DNA of 64,000 nucleotides. Source: Zunongwangia endophytica. Its GTDB lineage: Bacteria; Bacteroidota; Bacteroidia; Flavobacteriales; Flavobacteriaceae. Below the pieces are notes generated by a model. That model was given only the letters and a program-made list of their open reading frames with translations. It made no database searches and was not told where the DNA came from. Within the stretch, counting starts at the first letter, position 1; every line of letters begins with the position of its first letter. Shown piece after piece: positions 51,205 to 60,149 of this stretch. The DNA is taken from NCBI RefSeq assembly GCF_030409505.1, contig NZ_JAUFPZ010000002.1, positions 3,417,501 through 3,481,500 on the forward strand. Reading direction: 5' to 3'. The position numbers were made by a program, and so were the translations under genes.

Positions 51205-51848
51205 TAGAGTGCCTTAAATTCCCATCCTTTTTCAGCATATTCTTTTAATATTCTGGGGAGAACATATTTGAGATTTTTTTCAGCTTTTAAACTGTCGTGA
51301 AATACAACTATGCTGCCCGGGCGTATTAGTCTTTTTGCATTTTTAAGGCATTTCTCTTCATTATAGTCAGTATCGAAATCTCCCGTAATTACATCCCACA
51401 TTACAATTTTGTAACCGAGTTTGGTGATTTCAGCAGCATGTTTATTTTTAATCTTTCCGTAGGGAGGTCGAAACAATTTTTCTTCGGAAGTCAATAAATT
51501 TTGAAGCCGAGATTGTATGATTTCCTCTGCTTTTTTGAAATTCTCTAAATAATCTGAAGTCGATGTCTTCCAGCCATTCAAATGGTTGAAGGTATGATTT
51601 CCTATTGCGTGTCCTTTAGCTTCAATTTGACGAAAAACTTCAGGGTGCTTTCTAATATTGTCTCCAATACAGAAAAAAGTAGCTTTTGCGGCATATTTTT
51701 CAAGTTGTTGTAGCACCCACGGAGTAACTTCAGGAATTGGACCGTCATCGAAACTTAAATACAGCGTTTTTTCCGTAGTAATTCTCGAAAGTCTTTTTGG
51801 GTAAAGCTTTTTTAGAATCCAGGGATATTTAAGTATAAAACGATTCAT
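51201..51848 (-). CDS. Polysaccharide deacetylase (NodB-domain)
   Basis: A 215-residue carbohydrate esterase family 4-type protein. The metal/catalytic region LSFDDGPIPEVTPWVL has Asp34 and Asp35, and HAIGNHTFNHLNGW has the zinc histidines; FRPPYGKIKNKH is motif 3. It deacetylates an N-acetylated glycan such as peptidoglycan or chitin-like polymer. No signal peptide is clear, although the first 15 residues are hydrophobic-basic. It lies downstream of the DUF2723 gene on the same strand, past a hairpin. Confidence 0.88.
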   Translation of the reverse strand: MNRFILKYPWILKKLYPKRLSRITTEKTLYLSFDDGPIPEVTPWVLQQLEKYAAKATFFCIGDNIRKHPEVFRQIEAKGHAIGNHTFNHLNGWKTSTSDYLENFKKAEEIIQSRLQNLLTSEEKLFRPPYGKIKNKHAAEITKLGYKIVMWDVITGDFDTDYNEEKCLKNAKRLIRPGSIVVFHDSLKAEKNLKYVLPRILKEYAEKGWEFKALY

Positions 51849-51854
51849 AAAAAG

Positions 51855-51897
51855 AAGGTCTCAAAATATCGAATTTAGATGTTCTGAGACCTTTTTA
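51855..51897 (-). terminator. Hairpin between DUF2723 and deacetylase genes
   Basis: AAGGTCTCA (51855-51863) pairs with TGAGACCTT (51885-51893) around a 21-nt loop; a T-rich tail follows on both strands. It probably attenuates rather than fully ends the DUF2723 transcript. Confidence 0.6.
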
Positions 51898-51902
51898 TTT
51901 GT

Positions 51903-54900
51903 TTATTCAACAGGATCAATTCTTAGGGAATCTTGAGCTGCTTGGCCCTGGTTAAGTTCCTGTTCTAATTCTTGCTGGCGTAATTGATCTGCCGGAGATA
52001 CTTCAGGTTCGATACCTTCATCTTCTGCATAGAAATGCTGGAATTTCTTTAGGTAATTGTTGAACTCTTCAGCTTTCTCTTTCATGATTTTTTCATCCTG
52101 ATTTCTAACCAAAATGTCAACCAGACCACGGTAACGTTCTACGTCGGTAAAAATTTCTTCAGCATATCTTCGTTGTCTCTCGAAACTCCAAGTGCTGTAC
52201 CAATCCAGATTTTGCTTATATTTTTCAGCAACTTGATTCCAAAGATCTCGTGCTTTTTCATCTTCTCCAACTTTGTAGTAGCCATTAATAAACGGTTCTA
52301 AAAGCGTATAATAGCCGTAATAATCTACCGGCATATTTTCCATTCCTAAATCAAGAATTTCTTTTGCACGTTCCTGATCGCCTTCGTTTAAAAGGTTCTC
52401 TATTAATCTTGCAAGATTACTTCTGTAGGTGATGGAGTTTTTACGTGTTTCTGGATCGTGGTAGATATTTGGATCTCCCATATTACCCCAATCCCAGTTC
52501 TTCACCATGTTGTACATCTTGTCGGTATTTACCCTTCCCATATCAAATGGGTTTCTAGGATTAACCGGTGTTTTAATCGGTACAAGTTTGTAAGCTACTC
52601 CTTCTAGTTGAAGGTAATCTTTCATCCATAAATAATCATCATCACCGTAGCTTCCACCGGTAAAATAAATTGGACGTTCCCAATTGTTGTTAGCAATAAT
52701 GTCCAACATTAACAATCTGTTTTTATAGATAAGATTTGAACCTATTTCTATATCTATATGATCAACAACCTGATCGGCTTCGCTAGGATCTACGATTCCG
52801 TTATCAATTACAGTTTGTTTATTTACCGGAATTCTAACATGTTTAGAAGGATACGTGTTGAAAGTTTCGGCTTCAGAATATTCTAGTTTTGTTCTAGCAT
52901 CGTCGCTTTCAATGTAATTCATCCATTGTTTGATATTTAGCGTGTCCTGGGTAACTTCTCGGCCGATCACAATATCGTTTTGACCGGAATAGAAATCATG
53001 CTCTAATTGCGAAGGTATTGGATCACTATCGAAAGATTTTCGCTTCATCTGGTCGATATACCAATCGGTTGCAAATAAACTTGTATTTACAACTCTTACG
53101 TCCATCCTGTAACGCTCAACCTGCTGCGCGTACCAAAGCGCAAAGGTGTCGTTATCACCAATGGTGAATATTATTCCGTTTTCGTCTACAGAGTCCAGAT
53201 ACATTTTCGCCATGGCTAAGGCCGAATATTTATCTGAACGATCGTGATCGTCCCAGTTTTGGGCTGCCATGATAGCGGGTACAATTAACGAAGCAGAAAT
53301 CACAACCGGAGCCACAATTTTTGGTGATAGATAATGCTTCAGTTTATCGTAAATCGCATAAACCCCAAAACCTATCCACATCGCAAATACGTAAAACGAA
53401 CCTACTAATGCGTAATCTCTCTCGCGAGGTTCAAATGGTCTTTCATTCAGATAAATCTTAAGCGCTATACCCGTGAATAAGAAAAATACAAGTAATACCC
53501 AGAAGTTCTTTTTATCACGGTTTAAATGAAAAAAGAAACCTATAAATCCAAGTAAAAATGGTAAGAAATAGTAGGTGTTTCTAGCTGGGTTGTTTTTAAC
53601 ATCATCAGGTAGATTGTCCTGAGGGCCTAAGTGCCATTCATCAATTGGCGTAATACCACTTAGCCAGTTTCCATGCAAATCGGTGTATTTACCTTGAATA
53701 TCATCTTGTCTTCCAACAAAATTCCACATAAAATACCTCCAATACATATAACCAATTTGGTACTCCAGTAAGTAGGAAATATTAGCTGAAGTTGTTGGTT
53801 TTTCAACATCAATATAATCACTAAATTGTTGAAGAAATTTATGATAATCTGAATTATCTAATTCTCCGCCAGAATAGCGTTGTTTAAATTGAGAAATAGC
53901 TTGCATTAAACGTTCTTCTCCCTGATATTCTGGTTTAACGGTGAATTTGAGTGCTCCCGTTAAATCCATATAATTTGAAGCATGCTCTGTACTCCACATT
54001 CTTGGTAAGAAAGTTTTGTGATCGTCATCCAGATTTTGCTTCGTATTTTTCCAGTTATTGGTGATCACATACTTGCCAAGCTCTTCGTTTTTCTCGTATT
54101 TAGGTTTTTTATCGCTATACGGATTATCTTCATCTAAACCTGAATACATCTCAGACCATTGTGGTCCAAAAAACAAATGTGTTTCGCCGTATTGTTCTCT
54201 ATTATAATATGCTAATAATTCACGCGCATTATCTGGGCTGTTTTCATTAATAACAGTCGGTGCGTTAGAACGTATAGGTAACATGATCCAACAAGAGAAT
54301 CCTATCAAGATAAAGAGGATACAATGTAATAGCGTGTTTATTTCAGTCTTCTTGTTTTTGATACTCCAATTAATTCCGAAGTAAAAAGCAGCAATAACGA
54401 CTAAGAAAGCTACTATTGTACCGGTGTTAAAAGGCATCCCGAGCGAGTTCGTAAAGAAAACCTCTGAAGCAGAAAAGAAGGTTAGGGTATAAGGCAGAAG
54501 TAATTTGAATATAAACAGAAGAACTGCTACCACCACAACATTGGCAATGATAAAGTTCTTGATCGTTACCTTAGGATAATTTTTAAAGAAATATAGAAAT
54601 CCAATCGCAGGAATCGTAAGAAGTCCCATAAAGTGAATTCCGAATGTTAGTCCGGTAACTAAAGATATTAAGATTAGCCATTTATTACCACGGGTTTCAA
54701 ACATATCACGTTCCCATAATAATCCAAGATAAAACATGAGAGACATTAAACATGCTGCACCAGCGTAAACTTCAGCTTCCACCGCGCTAAACCAAAAGCT
54801 ATCAGTGAACGTGAATGCTAAAGATCCAACAGCTGCACTCCCAAGAATCGCAATTTGTCCAGAAGAACTCAGTGTATTTGCAGGTCCTGAAATTTTACGA

Positions 54901-55208
54901 ATAAGTAAAGAAACTGACCAGAACATAAACAGCACGGCAAAAGCACTGGCTAAACCCGACATAAAATTTACCATTAATGCAATGTGGGCATTATCTGGAG
55001 CGAAAGTAGAGAAGAAGGCACCAAGCATTTGGTATAGCGGTGCACCCGGTGGGTGGCCTACTTCTAAATTAGCTGAAGTTGCAATATATTCTCCTGCATC
55101 CCAAAAACTGGCTGTAGGTTCTAGCGTTGAGCTGTAGGTAAAAAGGGCGATAGCAAAAATCACCCAACCGGTGATTATATTCCACTTTTTAAAGTTGAAT
55201 TTTGTCAT
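51903..55208 (-). CDS. DUF2723 membrane protein (protein O-mannosyltransferase-like)
   Basis: A 1101-residue protein. The N-terminal half has at least ten hydrophobic segments. The GEYIATSANLEVGHPPGAPLY sequence (about residues 39-59) is the DUF2723/GT-C hallmark, with its acidic and HPPG motifs near the lumenal loop, as in protein O-mannosyltransferases. The C-terminal part (about 700-1101) is soluble, with TPR-like helices and an acidic tail. It should use a polyprenyl-phosphate sugar to glycosylate exported proteins. The polyprenol-phosphate mannose synthase gene at 16443 would supply such a donor (inference). Confidence 0.88.
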   Translation of the reverse strand: MTKFNFKKWNIITGWVIFAIALFTYSSTLEPTASFWDAGEYIATSANLEVGHPPGAPLYQMLGAFFSTFAPDNAHIALMVNFMSGLASAFAVLFMFWSVSLLIRKISGPANTLSSSGQIAILGSAAVGSLAFTFTDSFWFSAVEAEVYAGAACLMSLMFYLGLLWERDMFETRGNKWLILISLVTGLTFGIHFMGLLTIPAIGFLYFFKNYPKVTIKNFIIANVVVVAVLLFIFKLLLPYTLTFFSASEVFFTNSLGMPFNTGTIVAFLVVIAAFYFGINWSIKNKKTEINTLLHCILFILIGFSCWIMLPIRSNAPTVINENSPDNARELLAYYNREQYGETHLFFGPQWSEMYSGLDEDNPYSDKKPKYEKNEELGKYVITNNWKNTKQNLDDDHKTFLPRMWSTEHASNYMDLTGALKFTVKPEYQGEERLMQAISQFKQRYSGGELDNSDYHKFLQQFSDYIDVEKPTTSANISYLLEYQIGYMYWRYFMWNFVGRQDDIQGKYTDLHGNWLSGITPIDEWHLGPQDNLPDDVKNNPARNTYYFLPFLLGFIGFFFHLNRDKKNFWVLLVFFLFTGIALKIYLNERPFEPRERDYALVGSFYVFAMWIGFGVYAIYDKLKHYLSPKIVAPVVISASLIVPAIMAAQNWDDHDRSDKYSALAMAKMYLDSVDENGIIFTIGDNDTFALWYAQQVERYRMDVRVVNTSLFATDWYIDQMKRKSFDSDPIPSQLEHDFYSGQNDIVIGREVTQDTLNIKQWMNYIESDDARTKLEYSEAETFNTYPSKHVRIPVNKQTVIDNGIVDPSEADQVVDHIDIEIGSNLIYKNRLLMLDIIANNNWERPIYFTGGSYGDDDYLWMKDYLQLEGVAYKLVPIKTPVNPRNPFDMGRVNTDKMYNMVKNWDWGNMGDPNIYHDPETRKNSITYRSNLARLIENLLNEGDQERAKEILDLGMENMPVDYYGYYTLLEPFINGYYKVGEDEKARDLWNQVAEKYKQNLDWYSTWSFERQRRYAEEIFTDVERYRGLVDILVRNQDEKIMKEKAEEFNNYLKKFQHFYAEDEGIEPEVSPADQLRQQELEQELNQGQAAQDSLRIDPVE

Positions 55209-55394
55209 TTTCGGTAATGTTGAATCTTGTGTGGCGAATTTAGTAATAAAATTAGGAACGTCTGAATAACGCTTATCTAAAGTGTTTATTTTTTCATGAA
55301 TCCAGAAAAGTGCTGAAATTCTTGAAATTAGTATGCCTTTAAAAGCTACGCTAGAAGCAGTTTAAATTAATTTTTATATTTTTTTTGAAAAATA

Positions 55395-55425
55395 TTTGTG
55401 GAAATGAAAGTTTGTTTTATATTTG
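55395..55425 (+). promoter_or_regulatory. Consensus promoter of tRNA-Gln
   Basis: TTTG (55395-55398), exactly 19 bp, TATATTTG (55418-55425), then CACCCG. The best-spaced promoter on the plus strand in the window. Confidence 0.85.
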
Positions 55426-55441
55426 CACCCGAAATAATTAC

Positions 55442-55514
55442 TGGCCTATGGTGTAACTGGCAACACGTCTGTTTTTGGTACAGAAGAGTCTAGGTTCGAG
55501 CCCTAGTAGGCCAA
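55442..55514 (+). tRNA. tRNA-Gln (anticodon TTG)
   Basis: The acceptor arms TGGCCTA (55442-55448) and TAGGCCA (55507-55513) pair over 7 bp, with discriminator A at 55514. The anticodon arm is TCTGT-TTTTGGT-ACAGA, giving anticodon TTG at 55475-55477. The T arm is CTAGG-TTCGAGC-CCTAG. CCA is not encoded. A perfect promoter precedes and a strong terminator follows, so it is a single-gene transcript. Confidence 0.95.
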
Positions 55515-55515
55515 C

Positions 55516-55549
55516 AAAGCTTCAAACAATAGTTTGGAGCTTTTTTTTT
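55516..55549 (+). terminator. Terminator after tRNA-Gln
   Basis: GCTTCAAAC / GTTTGGAGC stem with a 4-nt loop (one wobble), extended by A/T pairs and followed by nine T. Confidence 0.92.
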
Positions 55550-55562
55550 GAATATATTTTAG

Positions 55563-56330
55563 CTATTGCTGATGCGTTTCTCGAAATTCCTTAGGGCTTC
55601 TTCCTTCAAATTTTTTAAAAAATCGACTAAAAGAAGCGGATGAATTGAAATGAAATTGATAGGCAATTTCTTTTATTGAGATATTCGAATTCCGAAGTTC
55701 TCTTTTAATCTCAGTAACACAACGCTGTTGAATTATCTGTTTAGCAGTGAGATTTAATTTTCCTTTTAAAATTTGATTCAAACGTTTTGGGCTAACGCCT
55801 AATTCCTTTGCGTAAAAATTTGCAGTATTATGAGTTTGGTAATTTTGTTCCATCAGCTTTAAAAATGTATAAACACGCTTTTGCTGAAGATCTTGCTCTA
55901 AAAATTTCCCTTTTTGATATCGTATTAGGTTTAATAAGATGATTTTCAGAAATGATTTCACTATCAGATAAGAACTATTGATCTTTTCGTATTCCTTTTT
56001 TAAAAGTTTAAAAACTTTTTCTAATTCAGACCAAATGTAATTGCTTAATGGTAATCTTTGATTTTTAGTTAAATTGAAAAGATTGAGAATGTCTAATGCA
56101 TATTCAGGATCGTCTTCTTCTATAAAATCGCGATCAAATAAAAGAACCAAAATTTTTTCGTTTTGTGTATTCGCTATTTGGATAGCTTCATTTATTGGGA
56201 TGAAATGAGCAACTACATTTTTCTCTTTTTGGATAAAAACTATCCCAAAGCCATTATTCGGAAATAGAATTCTAGAAATGTTTTTGGCTTCAGTAATTTC
56301 TATTTTTTGTTTCCAGGTATCAGTGTCCAT
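55563..56330 (-). CDS. AraC-family transcriptional regulator
   Basis: A regulator of 255 residues from the ATG at 56330. The C-terminal two-helix-turn-helix domain (about residues 160-252) includes YAKELGVSPKRLNQILKG and the AraC signature ISIKEIAYQFHFNSSASFSRFFKKFEG. The N-terminal half is an effector-binding domain without a recognised ligand. The in-frame TTG at 56354 lies in the -7 element and is rejected as start. The MFS gene ends 30 bp upstream on the same strand, so the two are probably linked, the regulator controlling the efflux pump or sensing its substrate. Confidence 0.88.
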   Translation of the reverse strand: MDTDTWKQKIEITEAKNISRILFPNNGFGIVFIQKEKNVVAHFIPINEAIQIANTQNEKILVLLFDRDFIEEDDPEYALDILNLFNLTKNQRLPLSNYIWSELEKVFKLLKKEYEKINSSYLIVKSFLKIILLNLIRYQKGKFLEQDLQQKRVYTFLKLMEQNYQTHNTANFYAKELGVSPKRLNQILKGKLNLTAKQIIQQRCVTEIKRELRNSNISIKEIAYQFHFNSSASFSRFFKKFEGRSPKEFRETHQQ

Positions 56331-56351
56331 TATTTTAAAATGATAAACACT

Positions 56352-56359
56352 CAAAGTTA
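56352..56359 (-). promoter_or_regulatory. Promoter -7 element for the AraC-type regulator
   Basis: Minus-strand TAACTTTG, exact TAnnTTTG match 21 bp before the ATG at 56330, in the short gap after the MFS gene. The regulator may thus have its own promoter as well as readthrough. Confidence 0.5.
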
Positions 56360-56360
56360 C

Positions 56361-57497
56361 TTATTTAAACTTTTTAAAAAGAATTATTAATAGTATACTC
56401 ACAGCAATTCCAATAAAACCAACATATAAAAAAGAAATATTCATACTTGTTGGCAAAAATTCTGTAAACGTAGCGCAAAATTGACCTGAAAAAACCATCA
56501 TAGAATAGAGCCCTAGATTTTTACCTCTGTTTTGAGAATTACTATTATCTACTATCATATGGTTGAGTAAGGGAACAGTAAAACCAAAGCCAATTCCGGT
56601 AGCAATTACTCCAAGGCCCATTAACCAGCTTGCGCTAGCTAAGCCAAATACAAAATATCCTATACTAAAAAAGAAGAAACCTAAAGACACTGTGTTGTTA
56701 GATCCAACTTTTTCAATAATTTTAGGGAGTTGGCTTGCAACAAGTACCGCTATAAGTGATATTGAAGACATAAAATACCCAGTATAAGATTCCGAGAAAT
56801 TAAATTTTTCCGGTAAATAATGCGGTAAGTTTACATAACAAACAAAGAAAATTGCCATTGAAAAAAATGAGCCAATTAAAATAGGATATATAGTTCTGTT
56901 TTTTTTAATGGTTTTTGTTGAATTTTGATTTTCAGTAGTAGTTGTACTCGTAGTTTTAGGTAAGCTCTTCCAGCTTAAAAAGAAGAATAGAATGGCTATC
57001 AAATAAATATAAAAAGGATATTGCCAACTTTGTTCACCTAAGAAGCCTCCTAGTGAAAGAAAAATGACACCACCCAACTCTATAGCCATACCTTGCCATG
57101 CAATAATCTTCAATCGCTCTTTACCTTCATATAATTGTGCAATGAACGTCGTAACCGATATTTGAATTGCTACACAGGCAGCTCCTAATAAAAGACGGTC
57201 TAAAATTAATAAATAATTATTCGTTAAAAATAAACCGATAAAGCCTAGTATTCCGTACGGAATTAAGCCGAGGCTAAGGAGTTTAAAAGGTCCTATCTTA
57301 TTAATTAATCTCCCTGCAATTAATGAGAAAAAGACAACTCCTAATGATGGTAAAGTAACTAATAATCCAGGAGCAAAGTCAAACTTTAAGTTTTTTACAA
57401 TCTCCGGGAGGGCAGGAGCAATAACAGAACCTACCATTATAGTTAGACTGCTGTTTAAAAGAATTGTGCTTATGGTAAAAATGGAGCCTTTTTTCAT
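56361..57497 (-). CDS. MFS transporter
   Basis: A 378-residue permease with about twelve membrane segments. Motif A-like GRLINKIGPFKLL follows the second helix, and the fifth-helix region AWQGMAIELGGVIFLSLGGFLGE resembles drug:H+ antiporters (DHA1). The substrate is unknown, probably a toxic compound or metabolite. Transcribed ahead of the AraC-type regulator. Start ATG at 57497 is clear. Confidence 0.85.
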   Translation of the reverse strand: MKKGSIFTISTILLNSSLTIMVGSVIAPALPEIVKNLKFDFAPGLLVTLPSLGVVFFSLIAGRLINKIGPFKLLSLGLIPYGILGFIGLFLTNNYLLILDRLLLGAACVAIQISVTTFIAQLYEGKERLKIIAWQGMAIELGGVIFLSLGGFLGEQSWQYPFYIYLIAILFFFLSWKSLPKTTSTTTTENQNSTKTIKKNRTIYPILIGSFFSMAIFFVCYVNLPHYLPEKFNFSESYTGYFMSSISLIAVLVASQLPKIIEKVGSNNTVSLGFFFFSIGYFVFGLASASWLMGLGVIATGIGFGFTVPLLNHMIVDNSNSQNRGKNLGLYSMMVFSGQFCATFTEFLPTSMNISFLYVGFIGIAVSILLIILFKKFK

Positions 57498-57708
57498 AGC
57501 TGCAAAGTTCTATCTGAATAATTGAATTTAATTTGCATTTTTGATAAAATCCTTTTCAATTTTGGAAATTTTAGAGTCTGAATTTCTTTTGAGTTTTACC
57601 TGCTTTATAAAATTCAATTCTTTTTTATTTTGCTTGTAAAACTTCTAATTAATCTTAATATTTGTTAATTAAAGTTTACTACCCCCACAATAGCTTAAAA
57701 AAGTAAAG

Positions 57709-59502
57709 ATGACAGTAGGTATAATTGTTACCATTCTTGTGATTATAGGAGCAATTATTCTTTTTGCTATTGAGCTAGTTCCTATTGATTTGGTAGCGCT
57801 CTTGGCTATGATAATCTTAGTCCTCTCTGGAGTTATTTCGCCGCAAGAAGGTGTTGATGGTTTTAGTAATAAGGCAACTATGACAGTTGCTTTTATGTTT
57901 GTTTTGTCTGCAGCACTTTTAAAAACTGGAGCTTTACAAATAATGGCGCATAAATTGTCTGCAATATTTAGACATAGATTTAATTTAGGAATTGTATTAA
58001 TGATGGTTCTTATAGCGGTAATATCGGCATTTATCAATAATACACCGGTGGTTGCTGTCTTTATACCAGTAATTATTCAAATAGCGCATTCTTCAGGACA
58101 GAGTCCATCCAAGATGCTTATCCCTCTTTCTTTTGCTTCAATTTTCGGAGGAGCTTGTACTTTAATCGGAACTTCAACTAATATCCTAGTAGGTAGTATA
58201 GCAGAAAAGGAGATAGGACTCTCTATAAACATGTTTGACATGACTTTTTTAGGTCTTATTTTTTTAGTTGTCGGTCTTGTTTATATGATTTTTTTTGGTG
58301 TTAAAATACTTCCTGATAGAAAAAGAGAAAAGAGCCTGAAGGATAAATTTCGGATGGGGGATTACCTCACGGAAATAGAGCTAATGAAAGACTCTAGTTC
58401 TGTTGGTGAAAAGATTATGGATTCCGATTTAGTTAAGGAATTAGAAATGGATATCATTGAAATTCGTAGAAATGAACAGAAGTTTACCTTGCCTGCAGGT
58501 GATTTTATTTTGAAGTCGGAAGATGTTTTAAAGGTTAGATGTGATGTTCAGAAAATTAAATTTCTAAAGGATAGAGCTAAAATTTTAATTGGTACTTCTA
58601 TAAAGATAGGAGATGATGATTTAAAAGGAACAAACTCAACTATAGTTGAGTTAGTATTAACTGCAAATTCAGAGATTGACGGTAAGACCTTAAAATCAAT
58701 GGATTTTAGAAGAAGTTATCGAGCTATTCCTTTAGCTATTAGACATAGAGAGGAAGTACGTCATGACCATCTTTATGATGTTAAACTAAAAGCCGGAGAT
58801 GTAGTACTTGCTGAGGTAAAAACACATTACGTTAAAGAATTGCGTAAGAGAGGAAGTTCGCAGAATGCCCCTTTTATAGTGCTTTCTGAAGATGTAATTA
58901 CCGATTTTGATAAAAAGAAATTTTATACAGTAATCAGTGTGATATTAGGAGTTATTCTTTTAGCTGCTTTTAATGTTCTTGATATCATGGTAGGCGCCAT
59001 TACCGGAGTTACATTGCTTGTGTTGCTGAAAACAATTTCTATGAAAGAAGTGTATCAGGCAATCAACTGGAAAATAATTTTCTTATTGGCAGGGGCATTG
59101 AGTATGGGGACTGCGATGAGTAATACTGGTTTAGATGAAATGATTGCGAATGGCCTAGTTTATAGTCTAGGAGGTTGGGGCCCGGTAGCCATTGTTTCCG
59201 GGTTGTATATAGTAACCTCTTTACTTACTGAAATCATGTCTAACAATGCTGCTGCAGCATTATTAACACCTATAGCCATTGCAACCGCCTTAAATTTAGG
59301 TTTAGATCCCATGCCATTTTTAATGGCTATTATGTTTGCGGCATCAGCAAGTTTTATGACTCCCGTTGGCTATCAAACCAATACGATGGTTTACAGTGCG
59401 GGGCAATACAAATTTAAAGACTTTCTTAAAGTAGGTAGCCTTTTAAATATCTTGTTTTGGATTATAGCTACCGTAATGATTCCCCTTCTTTATCAATTTT
59501 GA
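57709..59502 (+). CDS. SLC13-family permease with two TrkA-C domains
   Basis: A 597-residue transporter of the CitMHS/DASS type. The N-terminal half has about five membrane segments with [14 protein letters not shown] and the [21 protein letters not shown] substrate/sodium motif. Two TrkA-C (RCK_C) domains sit at about residues 210-290 and 300-385. The second membrane half ends [15 protein letters not shown] and [17 protein letters not shown]. It should import an anion such as sulfate, phosphate or a dicarboxylate. It is convergent, by 2 bp, with the YceI-porin operon. Confidence 0.9.
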   Translation: MTVGIIVTILVIIGAIILFAIELVPIDLVALLAMIILVLSGVISPQEGVDGFSNKATMTVAFMFVLSAALLKTGALQIMAHKLSAIFRHRFNLGIVLMMVLIAVISAFINNTPVVAVFIPVIIQIAHSSGQSPSKMLIPLSFASIFGGACTLIGTSTNILVGSIAEKEIGLSINMFDMTFLGLIFLVVGLVYMIFFGVKILPDRKREKSLKDKFRMGDYLTEIELMKDSSSVGEKIMDSDLVKELEMDIIEIRRNEQKFTLPAGDFILKSEDVLKVRCDVQKIKFLKDRAKILIGTSIKIGDDDLKGTNSTIVELVLTANSEIDGKTLKSMDFRRSYRAIPLAIRHREEVRHDHLYDVKLKAGDVVLAEVKTHYVKELRKRGSSQNAPFIVLSEDVITDFDKKKFYTVISVILGVILLAAFNVLDIMVGAITGVTLLVLLKTISMKEVYQAINWKIIFLLAGALSMGTAMSNTGLDEMIANGLVYSLGGWGPVAIVSGLYIVTSLLTEIMSNNAAAALLTPIAIATALNLGLDPMPFLMAIMFAASASFMTPVGYQTNTMVYSAGQYKFKDFLKVGSLLNILFWIIATVMIPLLYQF

Positions 59503-59504
59503 AT

Positions 59505-60077
59505 TCAATTTTCAAAATATAGATCAAATTCTATTTGGATTTCTTCTTTGACTTTAATTAAACCGAAAACTTTTTTAGGAGGTTCTAATTTAAAGTCATT
59601 GATGTTTAGAAGAATGGTTCCTTTATAATTTGAAGTAGTCTGATCTATTTGCACGGGAACTTCAAATTGTTTTGTTACACCTGCGATATTTATTTCGATT
59701 GTAATTTCAGCAGATTTTAAGTTTTTAAACTGAAGTTTTTTCAAATTCAGTAAAATATAGGGGAATTTTTCAGCCTTCATTAAAGCCTCAAAATCTTTAT
59801 TTATTGGTCGACTTCCACAATCAAAAGCCTTGGAATTTAATTTTAAGGTAGTGTTCTTGAAGGTTAGTGCGTTTTGTTGTTTGTTGTAAATAACTTTTAG
59901 GTGATCTGGTAATTCATCGGAATTAAACTTGCAGTTAAAACTATTAATATTGGTATCTCCTGTAATATAAAGCCTTGAATTCTTTGAGATCTTAAGATTT
60001 TTTTGCTCAGTAGATTGAGCAAAGGATATTTGAATTCCGAAAAAAGCAAAAAGCAATATGTATATGTAAGTTTTCAT
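59505..60077 (-). CDS. YceI-family periplasmic protein
   Basis: An exported lipocalin-like protein of 190 residues. A signal peptide (MKTYIYILLFAFFGIQISFAQS) opens the chosen start at 60077; an in-frame TTG at 60101 is at the edge of the preceding terminator and is unlikely. The fold markers include ITGDTNINSFNCKF, AFDCGSRPINKDFEALMKAEKFPYI and INIAGVTKQFEVPV. YceI proteins bind isoprenoid or other amphiphilic molecules. It is a second YceI copy in this operon region. Confidence 0.8.
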   Translation of the reverse strand: MKTYIYILLFAFFGIQISFAQSTEQKNLKISKNSRLYITGDTNINSFNCKFNSDELPDHLKVIYNKQQNALTFKNTTLKLNSKAFDCGSRPINKDFEALMKAEKFPYILLNLKKLQFKNLKSAEITIEINIAGVTKQFEVPVQIDQTTSNYKGTILLNINDFKLEPPKKVFGLIKVKEEIQIEFDLYFEN

Positions 60078-60102
60078 CGCTAAGGGGATCTGATTAAACA
60101 AG

Positions 60103-60135
60103 AAAAGGAGAACGATAAATTCGCTCTCCTTTTTC
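60103..60135 (-). terminator. Terminator after the porin gene
   Basis: AAAAGGAGA...TCTCCTTTT with an internal ACGA/TCG pairing and a T-rich end on both strands; located in the 72-bp gap before the downstream YceI gene. Confidence 0.75.
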
Positions 60136-60149
60136 CAAATTGAATTTAT

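Noticed and set aside
57669..58037. Minus-strand frame of 122 residues at the 5' end of the SLC13 gene
   Set aside because: It is antisense to a well-conserved membrane region of the permease and reads as an Ile/Thr/Lys-rich shadow.
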